Of a DNA stretch of 64,000 bases, positions 44,258-52,833 are shown in pieces. A program made the position numbers and the translations under genes. Origin of the DNA: Roseibium sp. TrichSKD4. Lineage in GTDB: Bacteria; Pseudomonadota; Alphaproteobacteria; Rhizobiales; Stappiaceae. The stretch covers positions 1 through 64,000 of the forward strand of contig NZ_GL476313.1 of NCBI RefSeq assembly GCF_000148725.1, in the 5' to 3' direction. The notes below the pieces were generated by a model that ran no database searches, was not told where the DNA came from, and saw nothing but the letters and a program-made list of their open reading frames with translations. Each line of letters starts with the position of its first letter. The stretch's first letter is position 1.

Positions 44258-45343
44258 ATGAGCCAGTCATCAGTCCCGTTCCTGTTCATGCGTGGCGGCA
44301 CGTCTCGCGGACCATATTTCCAACGCGCAGACCTGCCAGAAGATCTGGAAGACCTTTCAAAGGTTTTGACCGCAGTTGTGGGTGCCGGGCATTCCCTCAA
44401 TATCGATGGTATCGGTGGAGGAGCAGCCGTCACCACAAAGGTTGCGATGCTGTCCAAGTCACAAGACAACTGGGCTGATGTCGACTACTTCTTTGCTCAG
44501 GTGAAGGTTGATGAAGAAGAGGTCGATTTCAAACCGACCTGCGGAAATATCCTGTATGGTGTTGGTCCTGCGGCAATTGAAATGGGACTGGTCGAACCGC
44601 AAGGTGACGAAACGCGCGTCCGCATTCATGCCGTGAATACCGGCGCACGGGTGGAAGCCATTTTGCAGACACCTGGCGGTGTCCTGACCTATGAAGGGGA
44701 AGCCAGAATTGATGGGGTCCCAGGGACAGCTGCCCCGATCCTATTGAATTTCATGGATGTGGTGGGCTCGGCCACAGGCAAGCTGTTTCCGACGGGCTCG
44801 CCCTCAGATATGATCGAAGGTCACGTTGTTACCTGCATAGATGTTGCTATGCCCATGGTGATTGGCAAAGCAGAAGATTTCGGCATATCCGGCTACGAGA
44901 CCCGCGAGGAGCTCGATGCCAATTCAGAGCTCATGGCTCGAATAGAGAAAGCCCGAATTGCAGCCGGCGAAAAGATGGGCATGGGTGACGTTTCCAAGTC
45001 CGTGACACCAAAATTTGCCTTGCTTGCCCCTGCTCGCTCCGGAGGAACGATTTCGGCGCGGTATTTCATGCCTTGGCAATGCCATCCGACCATGGCTGTG
45101 TCTGGTGCGCAATGCATATCGTCCTGTACCTTGTGCCCCGGAACGATAGCAGAAGGCATGGCAGCACTCCCTGAAGATATCCCGGCCCAAATGCTGATCG
45201 AACACCCCTCCGGCGAAATCGGCGTGACAGTCGACTATGAAAACGGAGCGAATGGGTTTGACATCAAGTCTGCTGGCCTTCTGCGCACGGCCCGCCTTCT
45301 TGCCTCCGGCGATTTGATGGTTCCAGCAAAAGCACTGACCTAA
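44258..45343 (+). CDS. PrpF-family isomerase, 4-oxalomesaconate tautomerase/aconitate isomerase-like
   Basis: A 361-residue protein of the PrpF family (diaminopimelate-epimerase-like fold). The N-terminal block FLFMRGGTSRGPYFQRADLP and GIGGGAAVTTKVAMLS, and the catalytic-cysteine segment KPTCGNILYGVGPAAIE near residue 90, are clear. The length equals that of GalD-type 4-oxalomesaconate tautomerases. Relatives also isomerise 2-methylaconitate or aconitate. Next to TctABC and TcuAB remnants, isomerisation of aconitate-like tricarboxylates is as plausible as gallate catabolism, because no other gallate genes are present. Confidence 0.82.
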   Translation: MSQSSVPFLFMRGGTSRGPYFQRADLPEDLEDLSKVLTAVVGAGHSLNIDGIGGGAAVTTKVAMLSKSQDNWADVDYFFAQVKVDEEEVDFKPTCGNILYGVGPAAIEMGLVEPQGDETRVRIHAVNTGARVEAILQTPGGVLTYEGEARIDGVPGTAAPILLNFMDVVGSATGKLFPTGSPSDMIEGHVVTCIDVAMPMVIGKAEDFGISGYETREELDANSELMARIEKARIAAGEKMGMGDVSKSVTPKFALLAPARSGGTISARYFMPWQCHPTMAVSGAQCISSCTLCPGTIAEGMAALPEDIPAQMLIEHPSGEIGVTVDYENGANGFDIKSAGLLRTARLLASGDLMVPAKALT

Positions 45344-45389
45344 CCACTGCCCCACGCAGAATGTACGACGCTGCTCTGAAAGGTGCCTC

Positions 45390-46361
45390 ATGAAACTGGC
45401 AATTCTGGACGACTATTTCGACACGCTCAGAACCCTGCCGTGTTTTGAAAAGCTTCATGCTCACGACGTCACAGTCTTCACCGATCATGTTCAGGAGACA
45501 AATGCCCTTGTTGAGCGGCTCTTGCCATTCGAAGGCGTGGTTCTGTTTCGCGAACGCACAAAAATTTCAGGTGAATTGCTGGATAGATTGCCCAATCTCA
45601 AGCTGATCAGTCAACGCAGCGGATATCCGCATGTTGACGTTGAATGCTGCACGCGCAATGGCATTCTCTTGTGCTCCAACATGCATGCGGGAACACCCTC
45701 TTTTGCAGCAGCGGAACATACTTGGGCCCTTATATTAGCAAGTGCACGCCAAATCCCTGCGCAAATGGCCTCGCTACAGTCCGGCAATTGGCAAATGGGG
45801 GTCGGCAAAACGCTGAGTGGTCGCAAGCTGGGTATTTACGGATATGGCCGGATCGGGAAAGCGATCACCAACTACGGCAAAGCCTTCGGAATGGACGTTT
45901 CCTTCTGGGCCTCAAGTGCGTCACGCGAACGTGCGGTTGCCGATGGCGAAAAGGTCGCCGCAAGCCGGGAAGCGTTTTTCGGTGAAAACGATGTCGTGAC
46001 ACTTCATGTCCGGCTCCATCCAACAACCCGCGGACTGATCAAGGCGGAAGACCTGGCGTTGATGAAACCGACCTCGATTTTCGTCAACACATCTCGGGCA
46101 GGCCTGATTGAATCCGGAGCTCTTCTGTCGGCTTTGAATGAAGGACGTCCTGGAGCCGCGGCCATTGATGTCTTCGACAATGAACCCCTCACGAACCCCA
46201 ACGATCCGCTGGTCAACCATCCGAATGTTGTAGCCACACCGCATATCGGCTTTGTCACCGAAGACGAATTTGATCTGCAGTTTGCCGACATTTTTGATCA
46301 GGTCGTCGCCTTTGAAAAAGGCGCGCCAATTAACATTATCAATCCGGAAGTCTGGACGTAA
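45390..46361 (+). CDS. D-isomer-specific 2-hydroxyacid dehydrogenase family protein
   Basis: A 323-residue NAD(P)-dependent oxidoreductase. The Rossmann motif is KLGIYGYGRIGKAITNYGKAFG near residue 148. The catalytic Arg is in FVNTSRAGLIE near 236, Glu in VFDNEPL near 268 and His in VVATPHIGFVTEDE near 288. These make the intact Arg/Glu/His triad of the phosphoglycerate/D-lactate dehydrogenase superfamily. It is the last gene of the tricarboxylate block and may reduce or oxidise a 2-oxoacid from that pathway. A GC-rich hairpin follows. Substrate unknown. Confidence 0.86.
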   Translation: MKLAILDDYFDTLRTLPCFEKLHAHDVTVFTDHVQETNALVERLLPFEGVVLFRERTKISGELLDRLPNLKLISQRSGYPHVDVECCTRNGILLCSNMHAGTPSFAAAEHTWALILASARQIPAQMASLQSGNWQMGVGKTLSGRKLGIYGYGRIGKAITNYGKAFGMDVSFWASSASRERAVADGEKVAASREAFFGENDVVTLHVRLHPTTRGLIKAEDLALMKPTSIFVNTSRAGLIESGALLSALNEGRPGAAAIDVFDNEPLTNPNDPLVNHPNVVATPHIGFVTEDEFDLQFADIFDQVVAFEKGAPINIINPEVWT

Positions 46362-46392
46362 AATTTAGAAGGTTGTCCCGTTCGCGGGAAAG

Positions 46393-46417
46393 GCGCGCGT
46401 GTTCAGCACACGCGCGC
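46393..46417. terminator. Bidirectional hairpin between convergent genes
   Basis: A perfect 10-bp stem GCGCGCGTGT / ACACGCGCGC with a 5-nt loop sits in the 63-bp gap between the hydroxyacid dehydrogenase (plus) and the flavin monooxygenase (minus). Neither side has a long T-tract, so termination may be rho-assisted. Confidence 0.6.
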
Positions 46418-46424
46418 AGATGCA

Positions 46425-48224
46425 TCATGACAAGTGGTGAACTTCTTGCAGGCCATAGACCGGTGTTGGAATGCCTTCCATGCGCGCCTTGATCTGCAAG
46501 CTCAAGAACTGGGAGTAATGCCGCGACTGATGCAAGTTACCGCCATGCATCCAGAGAGCTGGAACCTGCGTCGGCTTCCACATGTTGCGCTGTTCACCTT
46601 CCCAGGGGCCCGGATCCTTGGTTGTGTCGGAGCCAAGCCCCCACACCTTACCCAATTTATCGGCGTTCTCCTGCCCCATAAGATCGGCTACCCATCCGTT
46701 CATGGAATTGTAGCCAGTGGCATAGACAATCACGTCAGCGTCCAGATGAGTTCCGTCATCAAGAACCACTCCGGTTTCGTCAAGCTCGACAACCTGTCCA
46801 CGCTTCAGCTTGATTTCCCCATCGATTATCAGCTGGCTTGCTCCGATATCGATGTAATATCCAGACCCACGCCGGAGATATTTCATGAAGAGGCCGGAGT
46901 CATCATCGCCCCAATCCAGCCAAAAGCCAGCCTTTTCAAGCCCCTCATAGAACTCAGCATCCCGTTTTTTCATTTCTGTGTAAGCCGGGATTTGGAATTC
47001 ATGCAGGATCGCATACGGCAAGGAAGCGAAGATGAGATCTGCCTTTTCGGTGGTCACACCATTGGCAACTGCTTCTTCCGAATAAAGCGCCCCAAGGCCC
47101 ACCTCCATTAATGTGTCCGACCGCACGATATGCGTGGAAGACCGCTGAACCATCGTCACATCGACATCATGTTCCCAAAGCGCCGCACAGATATCGTGGG
47201 CCGAATTGTTCGAACCAACGACAACTGCTTTTTTGCCGCGATAAGCGTCCGGCCCAGGGTGTTTGGAAGAGTGATGCTGGTCACCTTTGAATTTCTCCAT
47301 ACCCGGAAACTCAGGCATCCGAGCCTTGCCGGACATGCCCGTTGCCATGACAAGTTGCTTTGGCTTCAGAACAACCTCTTCGCCGTCCCGGTCGACCACA
47401 ATGGTCCATTCACCGCTGGCTTCGTCGTAGCTTGCTGACTTTGCCGTGGTTTTTGACCAGTAGTTCAGTTCCATCACCTTCGTGTACATTTCCAGCCAGT
47501 CGCCAATCTTGTCCTTGGGACTGAATACCGGCCAATTCTCCGGAAACTTGATGTAGGGCAGGTGGTCGTACCAGACAGGGTCATGCAGGCAGAGTGACTT
47601 GTAACGCTTGCGCCAACTGTCGCCGGGCCGGTCGTTCCTTTCGACAATAATCGTTGGCACATCCAATTGACGCAGACGTGCGCCCAAAGCGATACCGCCT
47701 TGTCCACCACCGATAATGACGCAGTAAGGCTGAGTAGTGTATCCAAGCTCGGCCTCTTCCCGCTGTCGCTCTTCGAGCCATGTGGTTCGCTTTTTACCCG
47801 CGCCGTGTTTCGCTCCAAGCGGTCGAGCCGATCCCTTCGGTTCTTCATGACCTTTCAACTCAACCATCGTGGTCAGCAAGGTCCAGATTTTGCCCTCTTT
47901 CAGACGGATCAATCCGTAGCCTCGCGCCACTTTGGTCTCAAACTGGATCCAGGCTGTCGTGACGCCCCCCTCTTCCGTTGGCTCTTCGCCATCGGCAACT
48001 GTCCAGTTTTCCGGCTTTATGGTGGCAAGTTGGTGCTTGAGCATGCCCGCGACTTGCTCTTTACCCTCAACGGTTTTGAGGTTCCAGGTGAAGGTCACCA
48101 GGTCACGCCAGTAACAATCGTCCAGAAACAGATTGCTGGCCGCGTCGATGTCGCCAGTTTCAAGAGCCTGACCAAACTTGTCCAGAAAACCCTGAACCTG
48201 ACCAGTCAATGTTGTGTCCAGCAT
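46425..48224 (-). CDS. Flavin-containing monooxygenase with N-terminal NTF2/SnoaL-like domain
   Basis: A 599-residue two-domain protein. Residues 1 to about 130 form an NTF2/SnoaL-like cone fold (TGDIDAASNLFLDDCYWRDL, RLKEGKIWTLLTTM). Residues from about 165 on form a class B flavin monooxygenase with FAD motif GGGQGG (172-177), the FMO block ERNDRPGDSWRKRY, HLPYIKFPENWP, and the NADPH motif VVGSNNSAHDI near 340. The ATG at 48224 has a GGGAGGAATAC ribosome site; an upstream 42-codon extension is rejected. Expected activity is NADPH- and O2-dependent oxygenation or Baeyer-Villiger oxidation. Substrate unknown; control by the adjacent AcoR-like regulator is likely. Confidence 0.87.
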   Translation of the reverse strand: MLDTTLTGQVQGFLDKFGQALETGDIDAASNLFLDDCYWRDLVTFTWNLKTVEGKEQVAGMLKHQLATIKPENWTVADGEEPTEEGGVTTAWIQFETKVARGYGLIRLKEGKIWTLLTTMVELKGHEEPKGSARPLGAKHGAGKKRTTWLEERQREEAELGYTTQPYCVIIGGGQGGIALGARLRQLDVPTIIVERNDRPGDSWRKRYKSLCLHDPVWYDHLPYIKFPENWPVFSPKDKIGDWLEMYTKVMELNYWSKTTAKSASYDEASGEWTIVVDRDGEEVVLKPKQLVMATGMSGKARMPEFPGMEKFKGDQHHSSKHPGPDAYRGKKAVVVGSNNSAHDICAALWEHDVDVTMVQRSSTHIVRSDTLMEVGLGALYSEEAVANGVTTEKADLIFASLPYAILHEFQIPAYTEMKKRDAEFYEGLEKAGFWLDWGDDDSGLFMKYLRRGSGYYIDIGASQLIIDGEIKLKRGQVVELDETGVVLDDGTHLDADVIVYATGYNSMNGWVADLMGQENADKLGKVWGLGSDTTKDPGPWEGEQRNMWKPTQVPALWMHGGNLHQSRHYSQFLSLQIKARMEGIPTPVYGLQEVHHLS

Positions 48225-48304
48225 GTATTCCTCCCAATGAAAATTCTCGCTAGATCGCAAGACGATATTCCGGGGAGTTTCAGGCGGGCGCCAATGAATA
48301 TGTG

Positions 48305-48366
48305 AGTTTAAGCCTAAACTGGGAAAATTACTCAGGTCGGTGTTGCACACGCAACAAGGCGCAACA
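48305..48366. promoter_or_regulatory. Phased TGTTGC/GCAACA sites and an inverted repeat upstream of the monooxygenase
   Basis: Three half-sites occur exactly 10 bp apart: TGTTGC (48341-48346), GCAACA (48351-48356) and GCAACA (48361-48366). The first two form a perfect 6-4-6 inverted repeat. A second perfect 6-4-6 repeat, AGTTTA-N4-TAAACT, lies at 48305-48320, closer to the monooxygenase start. The cluster lies between the regulator stop (48380) and the monooxygenase ATG (48224), so an upstream activator site for the AcoR-like protein is the simplest reading. Confidence 0.5.
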
Positions 48367-48379
48367 GCTGCTCAACGGA

Positions 48380-50125
48380 TTAGCCGGGGGGAACCAGACC
48401 GCTTTTTCGCACCCAGCGCAGCACAGTTGAACGATTAACGCCGAGTCTGCGGGCGACTTGCGACATATTCCATTGGCAGGCCAGCAGCAACTCTTCAAGG
48501 TCTTGTTTCGGCCCTAGCCCCTCCGCCTGCTTGTCCGCAGAATTCGGCAGATCGGGCACATCGATGACCCGCCCTTCCGCCATGGCAACGGCAGCTTCAA
48601 GTGTATGAACAAGTTCTCGAATATTCCCGGGCCAGGGTCGCCCGGCCAGCTCAATTCGGGCTGCAGGTGAAAGGCGCACGTCTTCTGGCGCGTGCCAGCG
48701 GTTCAAGCGGTCCAGCAGCCACTCGAAGTCTCTGCGTAAACGCAAGGAGGGCACATCAAGCCTTGCGCCGAGAAGTCGGTAAATCAGATCGCTGCGAAGA
48801 GCCTTTTTGCTTCCATCAAAATGTGGTCCGATTGACGAGATGAACCGGAGATCCTTTCGAACATCAAGCAACCACAAGAGCGCGTCTTGAGCCTCCCGGT
48901 TCAGGTCCTCCATCCCACGCAGGAAGACGGTTCCCGGCTTCACCTCCAAAAGCGACTTGACCGTGCTGGCGTTTAACCCGGCACACCGAATGGCATTAAA
49001 ACTGCCGCGCTCGCCCCCAGACACATGAATGGCACGCGCCAGATATTCCTTGCCTGTTCCCGTTTCTCCGGAAATTGCGATTGGCACATTCGTCCGCGCA
49101 AGTTTCCATGCACGGTGCGCCAATCGCTCCATTTCAGGATCTGGACCGCCAATGTTTGCCAATGCGCCCAAGCGGGCCTTGAGAGGTGCTCGTGGTGAGA
49201 TTGGCGCAGCTTGCGGCGCAATCGCGTGACCGAACAGCGCACGGCCATCTTTCAATCGAAGGACACGTTCTTCTGTCGGCCTGCCGCGCGTCAACTCCGG
49301 AAGGTCATCCAAAGAAAATTCAAGCAGATCTTCAATATGATAACCAATGAGCGGGCCTTCTCGATTTGGAGCCAAATTCTCAGCTCCCTTCGTCATGCCG
49401 ATGATGCGTCCGGAGCTATCCAGTGTGATAGCAGCTTCAGGATCAACATCAAGAAACTCCGGAGACGTTGAAAACCTCAACACCCAATCACGGCGGCTAG
49501 AGGCCATGAGGTTCGCCATTTCAACCCGCCGAGCTGATGCGGAGACAAGCGACAAAGCAAGGTTTTGGCTTGTCTTGGGGCTTGGCGAGCGAAGCAGCGA
49601 AATGTCCAACACAGCCGCCAATTGTCCGCACGTGTCATAGATTGGCGCCGATGTGCAGGACAAGGGCGTATGAGCCAGACCGAAATGATCCGCCTGATGG
49701 ATCGTCAAGGCTTGCCCGGTAACCAGACACGATCCAACACCGCAAGTCCCAGCTAAATTTTCAGACCAGTCCGACCCAAGATAAAGTCCTGCTCGGCGAA
49801 GCTCATCCTCAAAACTCGTGTCACCAAAAAAGTCCACACAGACGCCCTTGGCGTCAGCCAGGAGCAGCACATAATTTTGACCAGCCACCTGCCGGAAGAG
49901 GCTCTGAAGACCGGACCGGGCAATAGCGATAAGCCGTTCAGACTGCTCCCTGTGTTCGCGCAGCCGTGTCTCTGACACGATGTGAGCGGGCTCGGGTCGT
50001 GTTGGGTCCATGCCGTAGTTTTCCACGCACCGACGCCAACTTTCCGCAACGAGCATATCACGGCCCGTTTCTTCTCCGTTCAAAACACGGTCGATCTCGG
50101 TAACATGATCCCTATCGCGCATCAT
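48380..50125 (-). CDS. AcoR-like transcriptional regulator with degenerate AAA+ domain
   Basis: A 581-residue protein. An N-terminal GAF-type sensor region holds the AcoR-family block LGSDWSENLAGTCGVGSCLVTG; a PAS-like segment, a reduced AAA+ domain and a C-terminal Fis-type helix-turn-helix (CQWNMSQVARRLGVNRSTVLRW) follow. Walker A is intact (SGETGTGKE), but the GAFTGA loop is absent and Walker B reads TVFLRGMED instead of TLFLDEIGD. The RSDLIYRL and WPGNIREL segments remain. It is therefore unlikely to act on sigma-54. The start at 50125 has a GGGGGAGAGT ribosome site; ATG 50164 is the alternative. It is codirectional with the monooxygenase downstream. Confidence 0.83.
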   Translation of the reverse strand: MMRDRDHVTEIDRVLNGEETGRDMLVAESWRRCVENYGMDPTRPEPAHIVSETRLREHREQSERLIAIARSGLQSLFRQVAGQNYVLLLADAKGVCVDFFGDTSFEDELRRAGLYLGSDWSENLAGTCGVGSCLVTGQALTIHQADHFGLAHTPLSCTSAPIYDTCGQLAAVLDISLLRSPSPKTSQNLALSLVSASARRVEMANLMASSRRDWVLRFSTSPEFLDVDPEAAITLDSSGRIIGMTKGAENLAPNREGPLIGYHIEDLLEFSLDDLPELTRGRPTEERVLRLKDGRALFGHAIAPQAAPISPRAPLKARLGALANIGGPDPEMERLAHRAWKLARTNVPIAISGETGTGKEYLARAIHVSGGERGSFNAIRCAGLNASTVKSLLEVKPGTVFLRGMEDLNREAQDALLWLLDVRKDLRFISSIGPHFDGSKKALRSDLIYRLLGARLDVPSLRLRRDFEWLLDRLNRWHAPEDVRLSPAARIELAGRPWPGNIRELVHTLEAAVAMAEGRVIDVPDLPNSADKQAEGLGPKQDLEELLLACQWNMSQVARRLGVNRSTVLRWVRKSGLVPPG

Positions 50126-50387
50126 ACTCTCCCCCGACCGAAGAGTATACGTAACGTCATCCATGATAAAAGTAGGACTTTACGCCAGTTTTTAGCCCCG
50201 CGTTGAACCTGCACCCAGCCAAGGTCAGCTCCCCGCGCCTCTCACAATCGAGTTGCCTGCCACCGCTCGAACGAGCCTCAAATAAAATGCTGCCAAAGAC
50301 GCAAAATCCGTTGTTTCCTCTGCGTTCAGTTTGTTGAAATCATACCTCCATCGGGTGATTTGCACTTGGACAGAGAAGGACACAGGG

Positions 50388-51338
50388 ATGAAGGTCGGAT
50401 TTATCGGATTGGGCAATGTCGGCGGCAAGCTGTCTGGCTCGTTGCTGCGCAACGGCGTTGACCTCATGGTGTACGATCTCAACCCGGATCTGGTGGCAGG
50501 GCTTTCAAACAACGGCGCTCAGGCTGGTGAGAGCCTCGCACACATGATGCGCATTTGTGATGTCGTGATTACCTGCCTGCCTTCTCCCTCTGCCTCTGAT
50601 GCCGTCATGCAGGAGATGCTGCCGGAAGTGCAAGAAGGCAAAATCTGGCTCGAAATGTCCACCACGGACGAGGCCGAGGTCAAACGACTTGGTCATTTGG
50701 TGATTGACAGTGGCGGCGATGCTGTCGATTGCCCGGTATCTGGCGGATGCCACAGGGCTGCAACCGGTAATATCGCCATTTTTGCCGGGTGCAAACGCGA
50801 TACATTCGACCGTGTCTTACCCCTCTTGACCAAGATGGGAAGACGAATTTTGCATACTGGGGACTTGGGAACAGCCTCGGTTCTGAAAGTCATCACGAAT
50901 TATTTGGCGACCGCAAATCTGATTTCCTGTTCAGAAGCTCTGGTGACTGCGAAAGCTGCCGGAATGGATCTGAACACCGCCTATGAAGCCATCAAGATCA
51001 GTTCAGGCACCAGTTTCGTTCATGAAACCGAAAGCCAAGTCATCCTGAATGGCTCGCGTGACATCTCCTTCACGATGGATTTGGTGAAGAAAGACATTGG
51101 CCTTTTTCAGGCGGTTGCCGATCGTGCCGGTGTGCCACTTGAGATGAACCCGTTGATGATCCAGATTTTTGATGACGCAATCCAGCGCTATGGTGAGCGA
51201 GAACTCTCACCTAACATTATCAGGCGGCTGGAAGATGCCACTGGCCTCGACATTCGCGCTCCCGGTTTTCCAGCCGAAATGACCGACGATGAACCCGAAG
51301 AACCCGGCTACGAAGTTGTTCCACCCGGACGAAACTAG
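50388..51338 (+). CDS. NAD(P)-dependent 3-hydroxyisobutyrate dehydrogenase-family oxidoreductase
   Basis: A 316-residue beta-hydroxyacid dehydrogenase. The Rossmann motif VGFIGLGNVGGKLSGSLLRNG is at the N-terminus. The substrate-binding segment VDCPVSGGCHRAATGNIAIFAG is near residue 118, and the catalytic lysine lies in VLKVITNYLATANLISCSEAL near residue 170. The ATG at 50388 follows a CAGGG ribosome site; an extended frame upstream is rejected. It is transcribed divergently from the AcoR-like gene and convergently to the ALDH gene. Oxidation of a small beta-hydroxyacid such as tartronate-semialdehyde or hydroxyisobutyrate type is expected; the substrate is unresolved. Confidence 0.87.
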   Translation: MKVGFIGLGNVGGKLSGSLLRNGVDLMVYDLNPDLVAGLSNNGAQAGESLAHMMRICDVVITCLPSPSASDAVMQEMLPEVQEGKIWLEMSTTDEAEVKRLGHLVIDSGGDAVDCPVSGGCHRAATGNIAIFAGCKRDTFDRVLPLLTKMGRRILHTGDLGTASVLKVITNYLATANLISCSEALVTAKAAGMDLNTAYEAIKISSGTSFVHETESQVILNGSRDISFTMDLVKKDIGLFQAVADRAGVPLEMNPLMIQIFDDAIQRYGERELSPNIIRRLEDATGLDIRAPGFPAEMTDDEPEEPGYEVVPPGRN

Positions 51339-51361
51339 ACTGTAGCAGGAGGGAACACCCC

Positions 51362-52792
51362 TCATCTTTTGAACGGCGGACGGACCTTCATCTCCTGAAA
51401 GTCCTCAAGCCCAAACATACCGCCTTCGCGCCCGTTGCCGGATTGCTTAAAACCTCCGAAGGGTGAGCCATACCCCGCATCACAGCCGTTGATGTGAATT
51501 CCACCGGCGCGCAGCTGGCCTGCGACCCGTTCTGCCCGCACCTCATCACCTGTTTGGATATATGCGGCCAACCCATATTCCGTGTCGTTTGCCAGCTGGA
51601 TTGCTTCCTCTTCACTGTCAAACGGCATCATCACAAGAACGGGACCAAAAATCTCCTGCCTCGCAATATGCATGTCCGGCGTAACATCCGCAAAGATGGT
51701 TGGCTTCACGTACCAACCTTCTTCAAAGCCCTCCGGCTTGCCAAGTCCGCCAACCAAAAGCCGGGCACCTTCATCAATTCCGGCCTGAATTAGCTTTTGA
51801 ACCCGGGAAAATTGGATTTCATCAAAAAGCGGACCGATATGTTCACCTTCCTCAGATGGGAGGCCGACTTTTTGAGCGCCTCCTGCCTGCTCAGCAAGGT
51901 CCAATGCCCGTTCATAGCAACTGCGCTCTACCAGCATGCGCGTCGGCGCATCGCAGGACTGGCCAGTGTTGTAAAAACAGCCTGCAACTCCTTCTGCGAT
52001 CCGCGCCTCAAGATCACAATCTGCAAAAACGAGATTAGGCGACTTCCCCCCCAGCTCCAGTGCAACGCGTTTGACCGTATCGGCAGCATCCTTTGTCACC
52101 GCGATGCCCGCACGCGTTGATCCGGTGAACGACATCATCGCCACATCCGGGTGGCGAGACAGTGCCGCGCCCACCGTTGGACCGTCACCGTAGACGAGAT
52201 TGAAAACACCCGCGGGATAGCCTGCCTCGTGAACAATCTCCGCATAAATCTGGGCTGAGAGTGGCGTGTGCTCTGACGGTTTCAAAACGCATGTTGAGCC
52301 ACTCGCCAGTGCTGGCACCACCTTGAGTGCAATCTGGTTGATGGGCCAGTTCCAGGGCGTGATGAGGCCGCACACGCCAATCGGTTCTCGTGTCAGGATA
52401 TCACCGTTTGGAAGTGTCTCACGCTCGTCCTGTTGCTCCATTGCCTTGATGAACCATTCAAGATGCCCCACCCCACTGTCGGCCTGCGCCTCCCGCGACA
52501 TGGTAATTGGCGCGCCCATTTCCATCGAGATCGCCTGAGCCAAATCTTCCAGCCGCTTTTTGGTGATATCCAGCAGAGTATGAAGTCGCTTAAGGCGTTC
52601 CGCTTTTGAGGTTTTTGAATAGGTCGCGAAGGCTGTCTTGGCTGCTGCGACGGCTCGATCGACATCTTGGCTGTTTCCAAGCGACACAATCCCGATCTGC
52701 TGGTTCTTGGCCGGGTTCATAATCGGCATTGTTTTTTCGGAAAGGGAGTTGACCCATTGCCCGTCAATATAAAACGCGTCGAGTGTCTTCAT
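51362..52792 (-). CDS. NAD(P)-dependent aldehyde dehydrogenase
   Basis: A 476-residue ALDH-superfamily enzyme. It has the catalytic asparagine in ITPWNWPINQ near residue 145, the cofactor loop FTGSTRAGIAV near 220, the general-base glutamate in LELGGKSPN near 245, and the nucleophilic cysteine in NTGQSCDAPTRM near 280. The C-terminal QEIFGPVLVMMPF block is present. The ATG at 52792 matches the family start; a TTG at 52837 overlapping the stop of the previous gene is an alternative. It is the last gene of a GMC, enolase-superfamily and ALDH operon and should oxidise an aldehyde produced upstream in the pathway. Confidence 0.92.
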   Translation of the reverse strand: MKTLDAFYIDGQWVNSLSEKTMPIMNPAKNQQIGIVSLGNSQDVDRAVAAAKTAFATYSKTSKAERLKRLHTLLDITKKRLEDLAQAISMEMGAPITMSREAQADSGVGHLEWFIKAMEQQDERETLPNGDILTREPIGVCGLITPWNWPINQIALKVVPALASGSTCVLKPSEHTPLSAQIYAEIVHEAGYPAGVFNLVYGDGPTVGAALSRHPDVAMMSFTGSTRAGIAVTKDAADTVKRVALELGGKSPNLVFADCDLEARIAEGVAGCFYNTGQSCDAPTRMLVERSCYERALDLAEQAGGAQKVGLPSEEGEHIGPLFDEIQFSRVQKLIQAGIDEGARLLVGGLGKPEGFEEGWYVKPTIFADVTPDMHIARQEIFGPVLVMMPFDSEEEAIQLANDTEYGLAAYIQTGDEVRAERVAGQLRAGGIHINGCDAGYGSPFGGFKQSGNGREGGMFGLEDFQEMKVRPPFKR

Positions 52793-52833
52793 CTCATTCA
52801 AGTCTCGTGTTTTTCCAACAGGGTTGGGTAGGT

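Noticed and set aside
46434-47111. A 225-codon plus-strand open frame opposite the flavin monooxygenase
   Set aside because: It is antisense to well-conserved FMO motifs and has no ribosome site.
47667-48305. A 212-codon plus-strand open frame opposite the monooxygenase N-terminus
   Set aside because: It runs through the promoter-proximal region and is antisense to the NTF2-like domain; no recognisable features.
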